Shown here: positions 35,541 to 43,859 of the stretch, one piece after another
How the letters are laid out: each line of letters starts with the position of its first letter
How positions within the stretch are numbered: position 1 is the stretch's first letter
Assembly (NCBI GenBank): GCA_030345135.1
Contig: CP128386.1
Span: 1,200,621-1,264,620 of the forward strand
Reading direction: 5' to 3'
Source: Chitinophagaceae bacterium DXS
GTDB lineage: Bacteria; Bacteroidota; Bacteroidia; Chitinophagales; Chitinophagaceae
DNA: 64,000 bases
The notes under the pieces: model-generated
What the model saw: only the letters and a program-made list of their open reading frames with translations
Databases searched by the model: none
Told to the model about the DNA's origin: nothing
Program-made: the position numbers and the translations under genes

Positions 35541-36065
35541 TTAGAAAAGCGCTGAAAACAGTCTTTTGAAAAAGCCCGGTTTCGGCATAACATTATTGTG
35601 CAGTGATGTTATTTTCCATTCGCCATCCTGCAGTATAAGAACATGGGTGTGATAAGCGTACGTTGAGCTGGCAACCTTTGCCTGCCATCTGTTGTATAAA
35701 GCAAGCTTAACATGAACTATGGCAGTGTTGCTGTTCAATATTTTCACTTTGCTTATATCGGCAGAAAGTGTAGTGCCGTCATCATTGTGATTGAGCAATT
35801 TATCATATTTGGCGGAAGCGCCTGAGCATCCTGAAACCTGGTTCTGAAAATTCACAAAATCACAGTCGTTTGTAAAGCAGGAAGTAAAGCGTGCTTTGTC
35901 GTTATTACTCCATGCCTCTCTGAGTGTCTCATACACTTTGCGAACATTCCTTTCATCTGCGGACATGACCATTTCATTTACAGTCACTGCATAATACCTG
36001 TCAACAGGTGCTTGTACTGATGATTGAAGGGAGATTGTCATAACGTCTACTTTGTGTGTTAGCAA
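35541..36065 (-). CDS. SnoaL-like / NTF2-fold protein
   Basis: The longest frame is 174 residues, but homologues of this type usually start at MSADERNVRKVYE (35966), which would give 141 residues. The NTF2-like (SnoaL, DUF4440) fold is indicated by YETLREAWSNNDKARFTSCF, a central CDFVNFQ strand and the C-terminal YAYHTHVLILQDGEWKI. Such domains bind small ligands or act as accessory stability proteins. The C-terminus ends in a basic-hydrophobic tail KPGFFKRLFSALF. It lies between DUF4288 and LiaF-like genes. Confidence 0.75.
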   Translation of the reverse strand: MLTHKVDVMTISLQSSVQAPVDRYYAVTVNEMVMSADERNVRKVYETLREAWSNNDKARFTSCFTNDCDFVNFQNQVSGCSGASAKYDKLLNHNDDGTTLSADISKVKILNSNTAIVHVKLALYNRWQAKVASSTYAYHTHVLILQDGEWKITSLHNNVMPKPGFFKRLFSALF

Positions 36066-36105
36066 TAATGGCTTTTACAGGGATGTTGGGTTGGTATGTT
36101 ACCGA

Positions 36106-36891
36106 TTAGTAGCTATTGATTTCAATACCTCCAAAGACGCATGTGCCTTTTATGATAAGGATCTTGTTGCTGTCAATCTCGGTGTTAATAAACTGTCTTT
36201 TGTCCTCGATTCCGCCAAATACAGCTGCCATTTCGCTTTTCACATCCCAGTTGGAAGGGACGATCAGTTTTGTGCCGCCGAATATGTTGGTTACGTCTAT
36301 GATCACTCTTCCCTGGATATCTGCTTTTGTAAGATCAATTTCAGATCCGCCCATAAAGCTGGTGATATCGCCGCCTTTAAAGTTTTTTGAAAGGATCACT
36401 TTTTTTGTTGATCCGAAGACCGCTGTTGCGTCCAGGTATTCACCATCGCCGGAATTGATTACATCTGCCGCCGTTTGATGGTGCTGCTCCATTTTTTCAC
36501 GCCATTCATCACGCCATTGTTGTTTAAAACGGTCTTTCCATTCGTCTCTGTGACGGAAATGTTTCGGGCGGAAGATAAGCACGAGACCCACTGCCATAAT
36601 ACAGATCGGCGCAATGTAGTTGTGAAGGTTAATGTCCTGCACATATTTATCAGCAATAAATAAACCGCCGATAAGTAACAGGATATATCCGCCTATATTT
36701 CTGAAACGATGTTTTATAAGTGTTATAAGTCCGATAACCACCAGGATCATTGGCCATTCAAAAATCCAGCCCGGAATGCCAGCGCCCATCTTGTAAGCCA
36801 GTAATAAGGCGCCACCAATGAGAAAAAATATGCCGACTAATGCTCCACCGCCTCTGCGCCCTCTTAGTCTATTAGGTTCCATACAAGTCAT
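36106..36891 (-). CDS. LiaF-like membrane protein
   Basis: 261 residues. Four membrane segments occupy about 12-110 (VGIFFLIGGALLLAYKM, WIFEWPMILVVIGLITLI, GYILLLIGGLFIADKY, APICIMAVGLVLIF). The soluble C-terminal half (about 155-261) has repeated beta motifs of the LiaF/DUF2154 type: DATAVFGSTKK, ITSFMGGSEIDL, VTNIFGGTKLIVP, MAAVFGGIED. LiaF relatives regulate cell-envelope stress kinases in Firmicutes. The nearby LytS/LytTR pair could be its partner, but this is inference. The start may be the second Met (MEPNR). Confidence 0.85.
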   Translation of the reverse strand: MTCMEPNRLRGRRGGGALVGIFFLIGGALLLAYKMGAGIPGWIFEWPMILVVIGLITLIKHRFRNIGGYILLLIGGLFIADKYVQDINLHNYIAPICIMAVGLVLIFRPKHFRHRDEWKDRFKQQWRDEWREKMEQHHQTAADVINSGDGEYLDATAVFGSTKKVILSKNFKGGDITSFMGGSEIDLTKADIQGRVIIDVTNIFGGTKLIVPSNWDVKSEMAAVFGGIEDKRQFINTEIDSNKILIIKGTCVFGGIEINSY

Positions 36892-37009
36892 TTTTATTTT
36901 TTTGTTTGATAGAACAAAGCTATTACGCTGATAGCCACCGACAAACGGCTAATAGGGCGTTAAGCTGAAATGGTAGGTAAATGGCGGAAAATGGTAGGCG
37001 AAAGAAGAA

Positions 37010-37125
37010 GACCGTAAGAGAGGAAGACGTGTAAGACCGTAAGACCGTAAGAGAGTAAGACGTGTAAGACGTGTAAGACAAGAAAAGACCCGTAAGATAG
37101 TAAGAGAGTAAGACAGTAAGAGGTG
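37010..37125. repeat. GTAAGA-family octad/nonad array
   Basis: Units such as CCGTAAGA, GAGTAAGA, CGTGTAAGA, TAGTAAGA and CAGTAAGA occur with spacings of 8-9 bp. It is the same family as 51856-51943 and, inverted, 47808-47881. Confidence 0.75.
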
Positions 37126-37171
37126 TGCCGTGTGTCTCAAGCCTTAAACCTTACGCCTGACACCCGAAAAG

Positions 37172-37340
37172 AAAAACCTGCCTACAAAAAGTAAACGGCT
37201 CTGGAATATGGAAAAGCTGATAGCTGACTGCTGATAGCTGACAGCTATTCTGATACCTCAAAAAAAAGCCGCCTACCAAAAGTAAACGGCTCTCAAATAT
37301 GGAAAAAGCTGATAGCTCACAGCTAATAGCTGACAGCTAC
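37172..37340. repeat. tandem duplication of terminator plus TAGCTGA heptads
   Basis: The segment GCCTAC.AAAAGTAAACGG through ATATGGAAAAGCTGATAGCT occurs at 37180-37224 and again, offset by 91-92 bp, at 37271-37316. Each copy ends in TAGCTGA-type heptads (37216-37243; 37313-37340). The second array ends on the first base of the dapD stop codon (37340-37342). Confidence 0.85.
37260..37291 (-). terminator. intrinsic terminator of dapD
   Basis: On the minus strand a 10-bp stem AGCCGTTTAC/GTAGGCGGCT (two G-U pairs) with loop TTTTG is followed by eight Ts. A diverged second copy at about 37171-37201 has a weaker stem (GGCAGG in place of GGCGGCT). Confidence 0.88.
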
Positions 37341-38152
37341 TACACGCTTACATTAAAGTCTCTCAACGCGTCGTTGAGGCTGGTTTTAAGATCGGTGCTG
37401 GGCTTGCGCTGACCAATGATCAGGGCGCAGCTAACGCCGAAGGAACCAGCAGCAAAATCTTTGTTGTAAGTACCGGGGATAACTACGCTTCTTGCCGGAA
37501 CATGTCCTTTGTATTCAACGGGTTCGCTGCCGGTTACATCTATGATCTTTGTTGATTTTGTTAATACCACGTTGGCGCCCAATACAGCTTCTTTTTCAAC
37601 AACAACACCTTCAACAACTATGCAACGGCTTCCGATGAAACATCCATCTTCAATAATTACCGGGGTTGCCTGTAATGGCTCTAAAACGCCTCCAATGCCT
37701 ACGCCGCCGCTCAGGTGAACGTTTTTACCTATCTGCGCGCAGCTTCCTACTGTTGCCCATGTATCAACCATTGTTCCTTCGTCCACGTAAGCGCCGATGT
37801 TTACATAGCTTGGCATAAGAACAACATTGCGGCCCAAAAATGCGCCATAACGCGCTACTGCGTGCGGTACGGCACGTACACCAAGGTCTTTGTAATTATG
37901 TTTTAATTTCATTTTGTCATAGAACTCAAATGGAGGTAGGTCCCAGGTCCTCATCTGCTGAATACCAAAGTACATCAGTATCGCCTGTTTAACCCATTCG
38001 TTTGCCACCCAGCCGTTTTCAGTAGGTTCTGCAGTTCTCAATCTACCCTTATCCAATTCCTCTATAACGGTTTTAACAGCCTCGGTATAGTCATTTTCCT
38101 TCACCAGCTCCCTGTTTTGCCAGGCTTCCTGTATTAGTTGTTTCAATTCCAT
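37340..38152 (-). CDS. dapD: 2,3,4,5-tetrahydropyridine-2,6-dicarboxylate N-succinyltransferase
   Basis: Lysine and diaminopimelate biosynthesis: succinylates tetrahydrodipicolinate. 270 residues from MELKQLIQEAW (38152); an upstream in-frame extension is only translated repeat and is rejected. The left-handed beta-helix of hexapeptide repeats spans about 100-220 (VVLMPSYVNIGAYVDEGTMV, GVGIGGVLEPLQATP, CFIGSRCIVVEGVVVEKEAVLGANV). The N-terminal domain is the standard DapD form. It is divergent from the tsaC-type gene and followed by two terminators. Confidence 0.95.
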   Translation of the reverse strand: MELKQLIQEAWQNRELVKENDYTEAVKTVIEELDKGRLRTAEPTENGWVANEWVKQAILMYFGIQQMRTWDLPPFEFYDKMKLKHNYKDLGVRAVPHAVARYGAFLGRNVVLMPSYVNIGAYVDEGTMVDTWATVGSCAQIGKNVHLSGGVGIGGVLEPLQATPVIIEDGCFIGSRCIVVEGVVVEKEAVLGANVVLTKSTKIIDVTGSEPVEYKGHVPARSVVIPGTYNKDFAAGSFGVSCALIIGQRKPSTDLKTSLNDALRDFNVSV

Positions 38153-38221
38153 TATGCAAAATTTTTTGCGAAAATAAGGATTATGAGGATGTGGGGATGG
38201 GTAAATGTGCGAATGGGGAGG

Positions 38222-38289
38222 AATTGAAAATTGAAAGTTGAAAATTGAAAATGAATGTGCGAATGGGTGAATGTGCAAATATGCGAATG
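38222..38289. repeat. composite TTGAAAA heptad / TGTGCGAA octad array
   Basis: AATTGAA, AATTGAA, AGTTGAA, AATTGAA, AATGAA are followed by TGTGCGAA, TGGGTGAA, TGTGCAAA, TATGCGAA. The order is the same as at 31155-31237. Further octads (TGGGTAAA, TGTGCGAA) precede it at 38198-38213. Confidence 0.8.
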
Positions 38290-38338
38290 GAATTGAAAAT
38301 GTGAACTTTGCCTTCAAATTGTTCAGATATGTTAAGAA

Positions 38339-38455
38339 GACTAAAATCCTAAATTTCAAATCTCAAATTCCCACCTGATACCTGACGCCTGATACCTGAT
38401 ACCCCGTGGTTCATAGCTGATAGCTCATAGCTCAAAGCTCACCGCTAATAGCCTT
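38339..38455. repeat. three adjacent heptad arrays (TCTCAAA, CTGATAC, TAGCTCA)
   Basis: 38339-38373: GACTAAA, ATCCTAA, ATTTCAA, ATCTCAA, ATTCCCA. 38375-38402: CTGATAC, CTGACGC, CTGATAC, CTGATAC. 38414-38455: TAGCTGA, TAGCTCA, TAGCTCA, AAGCTCA, CCGCTAA, TAGCCTT. Each is in 7-bp register. Confidence 0.8.
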
Positions 38456-38489
38456 TCATTCCGTAATATTGTTCCCTAAATCGCTAATC

Positions 38490-39059
38490 ATGAGTTTGGA
38501 TTTTATGATGGATGTAGAAAAATGTATCGAAGTGTTGTCTGCAGGCGGAGTGATATTATATCCTACTGATACAGTCTGGGGACTTGGCTGCGATGCAACA
38601 AATGAGGCGGCTGTTGATAAAATAATGGCTATTAAGGAAAGACCGGCAAATAAAAGTTTCGTTGTTTTAGTGGCAAGCGAAAGACAGGTAATGCAACACG
38701 CTGCAAGTGTAGATTTGGCTGTGTTTGATTATTTACAAAGCGTTAATCACCCAACAACTGTTATTTATGAACATGCACTTGGTATCGCTGAAAATGCGCT
38801 TGCTGCAGATGGCTCAGTTGCCATGCGTATATGCAATGAAGAATTTTGCAAACACATGATTAAACGATTTAGAAAACCCATTATAAGTACCTCTGCAAAT
38901 ATAAGTGGTGCGCCTGCGGCAGCAACATTCCCAGAGATAAGCGACGTGATTAAAGAGCGTGTGGACTATATTGTTGAATATAGACGTGATGATGTTTCAA
39001 CTAAACTTCCATCTGCTATTATAAAATGGGAGAATGGTAACATAATAAAGCTTCGATAA
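38490..39059 (+). CDS. threonylcarbamoyl-AMP synthase (TsaC/Sua5/YrdC family)
   Basis: Makes threonylcarbamoyl-AMP from threonine, bicarbonate and ATP for t6A37 modification of tRNAs. 189 residues from MSLDFMMD (38490); a TTG 21 bp upstream is also in frame. The YrdC fold is shown by GGVILYPTDTVWGLGCDA (near 20-37), the KERPANKSFVVLV block, and KPIISTSANISGAPA near 137-151. It lacks the extra Sua5 C-terminal domain, so it is of TsaC length. It stands alone, divergent from dapD. Confidence 0.93.
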   Translation: MSLDFMMDVEKCIEVLSAGGVILYPTDTVWGLGCDATNEAAVDKIMAIKERPANKSFVVLVASERQVMQHAASVDLAVFDYLQSVNHPTTVIYEHALGIAENALAADGSVAMRICNEEFCKHMIKRFRKPIISTSANISGAPAAATFPEISDVIKERVDYIVEYRRDDVSTKLPSAIIKWENGNIIKLR

Positions 39060-39182
39060 TTTTCTGAAAATGTTTATACTGAATGTATTAGAAGATGTGT
39101 GAAAATTTCTCACTCAAATTCAGCAATATTTAACTTGCATTATTGGCATTCTGGTTGTAGATTATATTTAATTTAAACAGAC

Positions 39183-39398
39183 ATGCCGAAAATCATTCTC
39201 GATATTCCCGTTAATAAAATGCATCCGGTGTTAAGCCTGATCGCAGAGATGGGATTAGAACCAAAGGGGACTGACAGCGGTTATGAGACCTACAAGTGGA
39301 ACAGTAAAAAAAGTGAATCAGTTTTAAACAATAAGCTGAACACTTTTGCTCTGCTGTTTGACTGGGAGTTTTTTGAAAACGAGCTGGAGTTTGAGTAG
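39183..39398 (+). CDS. small protein with antitoxin-like N-terminus
   Basis: 71 residues, ATG start, acidic C-terminus (FFENELEFE). The first 25 residues (PKIILDIPVNKMHPVLSLI) resemble the start of a common group of small Bacteroidota addiction-module-like proteins, but no toxin gene is next to it. It is flanked by 120 bp upstream and 340 bp downstream without genes. The reading frame is intact. The family call is weak; it may simply be a conserved hypothetical protein. Confidence 0.5.
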   Translation: MPKIILDIPVNKMHPVLSLIAEMGLEPKGTDSGYETYKWNSKKSESVLNNKLNTFALLFDWEFFENELEFE

Positions 39399-39741
39399 AC
39401 CAGTAAGCACTTGTTGCCGGTGTTTAAAACATTAAATCCACTCCGAACTATCGTTTTTTAATTACAACAGTATCTCTCATAAATCAGTACGCGTAATACT
39501 GGTGCCGGTTATCACTGCTTCTCTTTTTCTGATCGTATTTACTGTGGCATTAGGTGTAGCATCAATTTTTTGAGTGCGCCTTTCAAACCCTTTGCGGTTC
39601 CGGAAATCTTTGTCCACATGCGCACATAAGGTGTTTCAAAACCGGACATAGTAATTTAATTTTACTATGTAATCTACCTATTTTCAATAAAGTGCATAAT
39701 GGCTTATAGTTGGTAGTGTACAACGAACTAAACAGCATTTT
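39399..39741. other. 343-bp gap, possible decayed coding remnant
   Basis: No intact gene. On the minus strand an open stretch (about 39550-39654) reads SGFETPYVRMWTKISG and onward for about 35 codons; a second stretch in another frame (about 39478-39570) reads ATPNATVNTIRKREAVITG. Together they could be a frameshifted relic, but I do not recognise the family. Confidence 0.35.
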
Positions 39742-42120
39742 ATGTTCGGTAACTACTTTAAAATTGCATGGAGAAGTCTAATTCGAAATAAAGCATTTTC
39801 TTTTATAAACATCTTCGGGTTGGCACTTGGTTTAATGTGTAGCATACTCATCATGTTATGGGTAAATGATGAGTATAGTGTAGACAGGTTCCACAGCAAC
39901 GGGGACTATCTTTACCAGATTTATGAACGTCAGTATTATGATGGAAAAATTAATGCAGGTTATTCTACGCAAGGTCTGCTTGCGGATGAACTAAAAAAGA
40001 ATGTTCCTGAATTGCAATATGCAAGTGCTATGGATCGGGCTGCAGCACCGGGTGCGAGCTCTACATTCGAAGCCGGTAACAAAATAAATAAGATGGACGG
40101 CTATTTTGCAGGCAGTGATTTCTTCAGCATGTTTAGTTATCCCTTATTAAAAGGTAAAGCAGATGCAGCGCTAAGTTCTCCGTCAGCCATTGCCATTTCA
40201 CGAAAAATGGCTGATATGTTTTTTGGTGATGCTGCTAATGCAATAGGCAAAACAATCCGGTATGAAAACAAAGAAGATCTTGAGGTTACAGCAGTATTTG
40301 ACGATCTCCCGGCTAACTCTTCCATGCAGTTTGATTTTGTCAGAAGCTGGATAGCCTACGTTAGAGACAATGCCTGGGTAAAAAACTGGGGCAACACAAG
40401 CCCGTCTACATATATCCAGCTCCGTAAGGATGCTGAGCCCAAAAAAGTAGAAGCGAAGATCAAACACTTTATTTATAATTATCGACAGAAAGATCCTGCA
40501 TCGCGCACTGAACTTGCACTACAATCATATCCTGATAAATATCTGCATTCAAACTTTAGTGATGGTCAGATCAATGGCGGCCGGATCGAATATGTACACC
40601 TGTTTACATTGGTTGCAATTTTTACGTTGCTTATTGCGTGCATTAATTTTATGAACCTTGCAACAGCGCAATCAGGTAAACGTGCAAAAGAAGTGGGGCT
40701 GCGTAAAGTAATAGGCGCAGTCCGTTCTTCGTTGATAGGTCAGTTTATTGGTGAAGCAGTGCTGCTTACCCTGGTTTCTATTTTCATAGCGATACTATTG
40801 GTCGTATTGCTTTTGCCTGCCTTTAATAGTGTAACGGGTAAACAACTTTCATTGCCATTTAATTATCCAATGTTCTGGATCATTTTGGCCGGACTTATAG
40901 TCGTAACGGGTCTTACTGCAGGGAGCTATCCTGCTATCTTTCTGTCATCAATGAATCCTGTCCAAGTATTTAAAAGTGGTATTAAAGCAGGATGGGGAGC
41001 AGTATTTTTCCGGAAGGTTCTTGTCGTATTTCAGTTTTCGCTTTCAGTATTACTTATTGTAGGGATGATTGTCATCTATCGCCAGATGAACTACATACAG
41101 AGCAGAAACCTTGGGTACGATCGCGATAATTTGATCTATGTTCCGATAGAAGGAGATCTTGTGAAAAATTATAGTGTGTTTAAAAATAAGGCTGCTAATG
41201 TGCCCGGTATTATAAATGTTTCAAAGATGCGTAATTCTCCAACGATCATTGAACATCACACAGGCAGCATTTACTGGCAGGGTAAAGATCCCAATCTTGA
41301 AGTGTCTTTTGCCGACGGTGTTGTAGGATATGATTTTGTAAAGACGATGAAACTTGAAATGGCTGCGGGAAGAGATTTTTCAAAAGAATTCAGCAGCGAT
41401 TCAACTGCCTATATCATTAATGAAACTGCAGCAAAAAGAATAGGTTACCAGGATCCTGTGGGACAGACAATCAAATGGGGCAACCATCCTGGGACAATCA
41501 TTGGCGTTGTAAAAGATTTTCATTTTAACTCACTGCATCAGGCAATTGATCCGCTGATCATGCGTCTCGATGAAAATTGGTCGTGGGGCACTATTCTGAT
41601 TCGTGTGCAAGGTGGAAAAACGAAAGATGTACTGACTCAATTAGAAAAAATATGCAAAGAGTTAAATCCCAAGTTTCCATTTGCATATCAATTCTCAGAT
41701 CTCGAATATGCCAGGCTGTATAAGAGCGAGCAAGTGGTAAGTAAACTTTCTGGCTTCTTTGCATTCCTTGCCATATTTATTTCGTGTTTAGGCTTGTTTG
41801 GACTGGCTACTTTTACAGCTGCGCAACGTACAAAAGAAATTGGTGTGCGAAAAGTGTTAGGCGCATCTGTTGCGAATATAGCAGGAATGTTGTCCGGTGA
41901 TTTTTTAAAGCTGGTTGGTATAGCTTTTATTATTGCATTTCCTGTCGCATGGCTGGTGATGAATAACTGGTTGCAGAATTTCGCTTATAAGATCAATATC
42001 GAATGGTGGATGTTTGCTGTGGCAGGTTTTGCTACTGTTTGCATTGCGCTGCTAACCGTCTCTTATCAGAGCATTAAAGCAGCCTTGAACAATCCGGTAA
42101 ATAGCTTGAGGACTGAATAG
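39742..42120 (+). CDS. MacB/FtsX-type ABC transporter permease
   Basis: 792 residues. A first membrane segment (about 20-40) precedes a MacB periplasmic core domain (about 45-260), then three segments of an FtsX domain (about 288-410; ARAKEVGLRKVIGAVRSS-type block near 315-330), a second soluble domain (about 440-660), and a last FtsX triplet (about 670-790; QRTKEIGVRKVLGASVANI). This duplicated form is very common in Bacteroidota. It should pair with a MacB/LolD-like ATPase, not present here. Roles include lipoprotein, peptide or drug export. A terminator follows at 42128. Confidence 0.92.
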   Translation: MFGNYFKIAWRSLIRNKAFSFINIFGLALGLMCSILIMLWVNDEYSVDRFHSNGDYLYQIYERQYYDGKINAGYSTQGLLADELKKNVPELQYASAMDRAAAPGASSTFEAGNKINKMDGYFAGSDFFSMFSYPLLKGKADAALSSPSAIAISRKMADMFFGDAANAIGKTIRYENKEDLEVTAVFDDLPANSSMQFDFVRSWIAYVRDNAWVKNWGNTSPSTYIQLRKDAEPKKVEAKIKHFIYNYRQKDPASRTELALQSYPDKYLHSNFSDGQINGGRIEYVHLFTLVAIFTLLIACINFMNLATAQSGKRAKEVGLRKVIGAVRSSLIGQFIGEAVLLTLVSIFIAILLVVLLLPAFNSVTGKQLSLPFNYPMFWIILAGLIVVTGLTAGSYPAIFLSSMNPVQVFKSGIKAGWGAVFFRKVLVVFQFSLSVLLIVGMIVIYRQMNYIQSRNLGYDRDNLIYVPIEGDLVKNYSVFKNKAANVPGIINVSKMRNSPTIIEHHTGSIYWQGKDPNLEVSFADGVVGYDFVKTMKLEMAAGRDFSKEFSSDSTAYIINETAAKRIGYQDPVGQTIKWGNHPGTIIGVVKDFHFNSLHQAIDPLIMRLDENWSWGTILIRVQGGKTKDVLTQLEKICKELNPKFPFAYQFSDLEYARLYKSEQVVSKLSGFFAFLAIFISCLGLFGLATFTAAQRTKEIGVRKVLGASVANIAGMLSGDFLKLVGIAFIIAFPVAWLVMNNWLQNFAYKINIEWWMFAVAGFATVCIALLTVSYQSIKAALNNPVNSLRTE

Positions 42121-42127
42121 TTAATTG

Positions 42128-42161
42128 GCTGATGCTGCTAAAGTTTGATGGCAGTATCAGC
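42128..42161. terminator. bidirectional terminator
   Basis: An 11-position stem GCTGATGCTGC/GCAGTATCAGC (42128-42138 with 42151-42161; one G-T pair) lies between the convergent permease and DUF genes. Confidence 0.7.
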
Positions 42162-42167
42162 TTCTCT

Positions 42168-42581
42168 TTATACATTTTTTCTAACAAGCCCTATCCCTAA
42201 AACAAGCAATCCGAAAGCCAGTATAACAGCTCCTGCAAAAGCCAGGTATATAAAGCCGTTTGGTTCTGTGGCATCAGGTTTTAAAACAGAAAAGAAGAAC
42301 GCCGCAGGAAGGAGTATTGCAGACGCCGGAATGCAGCTTCGTACGATCGTTTTCCAGTTTTCAGAAAGTGCAGTTTCATCAACATATATGAGTGCTACCA
42401 GCGAGAGGATCAGCAGTACACCGGCATGTGCATGGCCTGCTCTGAATAAATTTTGCCTCAGCTGGTTTTGCATATAACGTGGATCATTAATGAGAAAGTT
42501 CAAAAGACTTACTCCTCCATAAATCACTGTAGGAAGTACAATCAACAAAATTCCTGCAGTGCGTTTTGATCTTGTAGTCAT
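42168..42581 (-). CDS. four-segment inner membrane protein
   Basis: 137 residues with four hydrophobic segments (about 11-28, 52-68, 86-103 and 111-132). The pattern HAHAGVLLILSLVALIYVD in segment two, with two histidines, is a visible feature. I do not recognise a named function. It lies 48 bp downstream of the rhomboid gene on the same strand, so the two may be co-transcribed. Confidence 0.7.
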   Translation of the reverse strand: MTTRSKRTAGILLIVLPTVIYGGVSLLNFLINDPRYMQNQLRQNLFRAGHAHAGVLLILSLVALIYVDETALSENWKTIVRSCIPASAILLPAAFFFSVLKPDATEPNGFIYLAFAGAVILAFGLLVLGIGLVRKNV

Positions 42582-42629
42582 AACTATATTTTTGAAGCAT
42601 GGAAATTCTTTGATACTCCGGATGCCGCA

Positions 42630-43472
42630 TCATTTCTTTTCTGCAAACTTTTCCAGTGCCTTTCTTTCTTTGGCTGTCAGACTGGCCATTCCCTTTGTAT
42701 TTATTTTGTCAAGGATCCGGTCAATTTCCTGTTGTGTTTCATGTTTAGCTATGTTGTATTTCTGATCGATGGTAACGTTCCGGTAATGACGATTAAAGAA
42801 GTTATTGTCAACAAAAAGCAAATGCGGCCGTGTTATAATTATGTATAAAAAAACTGCAGCCGGCGTTATGATCAATAATATCGGACGATAGTTTTCCATG
42901 ATGGATGACGGATGCATTAGTATTGCAACGACCATTCCAATGATTGCTCCTCCGAGATGAGCGTCGTGCCCAACATTGTCTTTTCTTGAGCGAACGGCAT
43001 AGATGGAAAATAACACATACCCAAGTCCGTAAACCCATGCCGGAAAACTGATAGGTAATAAAAAGAAACCGATCTGCATTGAAGGGAACAATGCGATGCT
43101 TGCAAATATAACGGCACACACGGCGCCCGAAGCTCCCACTGCGGAATAATCATCGTGATACCTGTGAATAAATAATGACAAAAGATTACCGCCTATTAAA
43201 CCTGAAAAATAAATGACCAGAAATTTAAAGCTGCCGAGATACGCTTCTACGTTGTAACTGAAAATGTACAGGGAAAGCATGTTGAAGATCAGGTGCATCC
43301 AGCTGATATGCAGGAAGCCTGAGGTAATAAGTCTCTTATAATCCTTGTAAATAAGAATTTTATCGATTTCAAATGTGTACTTGTAATAAAAAGACTGGTC
43401 TTTAAATCCCCTGTAAGAAATTACAAAGGTCAGCGCAATCAGAAGAAACGTTATAATGCCGATGTCACTCAT
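42630..43472 (-). CDS. rhomboid-family intramembrane serine protease
   Basis: 280 residues. Six membrane segments. The catalytic Ser is S115 in GASGAV and the catalytic His is H172 in HDAHLGG. The oxyanion-side residues H60 and N64 (WMHLIFNM) are also in place, so it should be active. Cleaves single-span membrane proteins within the bilayer. The C-terminal 60 residues are cytoplasmic and charged (TQQEIDRILDKINTKG, LTAKERKALEKFA), as in many bacterial rhomboids of this length. Substrates are unknown. Confidence 0.93.
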   Translation of the reverse strand: MSDIGIITFLLIALTFVISYRGFKDQSFYYKYTFEIDKILIYKDYKRLITSGFLHISWMHLIFNMLSLYIFSYNVEAYLGSFKFLVIYFSGLIGGNLLSLFIHRYHDDYSAVGASGAVCAVIFASIALFPSMQIGFFLLPISFPAWVYGLGYVLFSIYAVRSRKDNVGHDAHLGGAIIGMVVAILMHPSSIMENYRPILLIITPAAVFLYIIITRPHLLFVDNNFFNRHYRNVTIDQKYNIAKHETQQEIDRILDKINTKGMASLTAKERKALEKFAEKK

Positions 43473-43859
43473 TGGATAACAAATTGTAAAAAATTAATAG
43501 CTCAGACAGCCCGATTTCCTGGTTATAAATTGTTTTTAAATTTAAAAATGAAAAGGCAATATTCGCGCGAAAGACAAGAAAGTTTTATGATTTTTTGAAC
43601 AGAATGTTTGTGGGTTGTAAATGGGTTTCTTTGACTTTGCCGGGTTACGTAATTAAAAGCAATTTTTGATCGGACGCGAGGGGGATCTTACAAATAAAAA
43701 TTGTGTAATGTGTTGTTGGTATGTTTCGCTCATTTCGTTATCATATATCAACGGCCGGGTGCAAAATGTCAAAAGGCAGAAAAAGTTTCGCGACTTTCCT
43801 GCCTTTTGATAACTGTCCTTTTTTAATACTTCAGTAGCTCGGATTAGGTGACATTCATT
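43473..43859. other. 387-bp gap upstream of rhomboid gene
   Basis: No gene seen. Apart from the terminator at 43769-43809, nothing structured is evident; the region is AT-rich near the rhomboid start and carries no heptad array. Confidence 0.6.
43769..43809 (-). terminator. terminator of thioredoxin-domain gene
   Basis: An 11-bp stem TCAAAAGGCAG/CTGCCTTTTGA (43769-43779 with 43799-43809) with a further inner AAGT/ACTT pairing lies 50 bp past the stop. The T-run is weak on the minus strand. Confidence 0.7.

Larger units (their letters stand above)
36892..37339. other. 448-bp repeat-filled gap upstream of LiaF-like gene and after dapD
   Basis: No gene seen. From left to right it holds AAATGGTAGG-type units (36968-36999), GTAAGA octads (37010-37125), CTGAC-type heptads (about 37140-37166), then two copies of a terminator plus TAGCTGA array (37172-37340). 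Confidence 0.8.
38153..38489. other. 337-bp divergent gap filled by four repeat families
   Basis: Between dapD and the tsaC-type gene there is no gene. Arrays occupy about 38190-38300, 38339-38373, 38375-38402 and 38414-38455. Any promoters must lie within or between them. Confidence 0.75.

Noticed and set aside
38153-38359. 69-residue N-terminal extension of DapD
   Set aside because: It is encoded by repeat arrays; the normal DapD start MELKQ is present at 38152.
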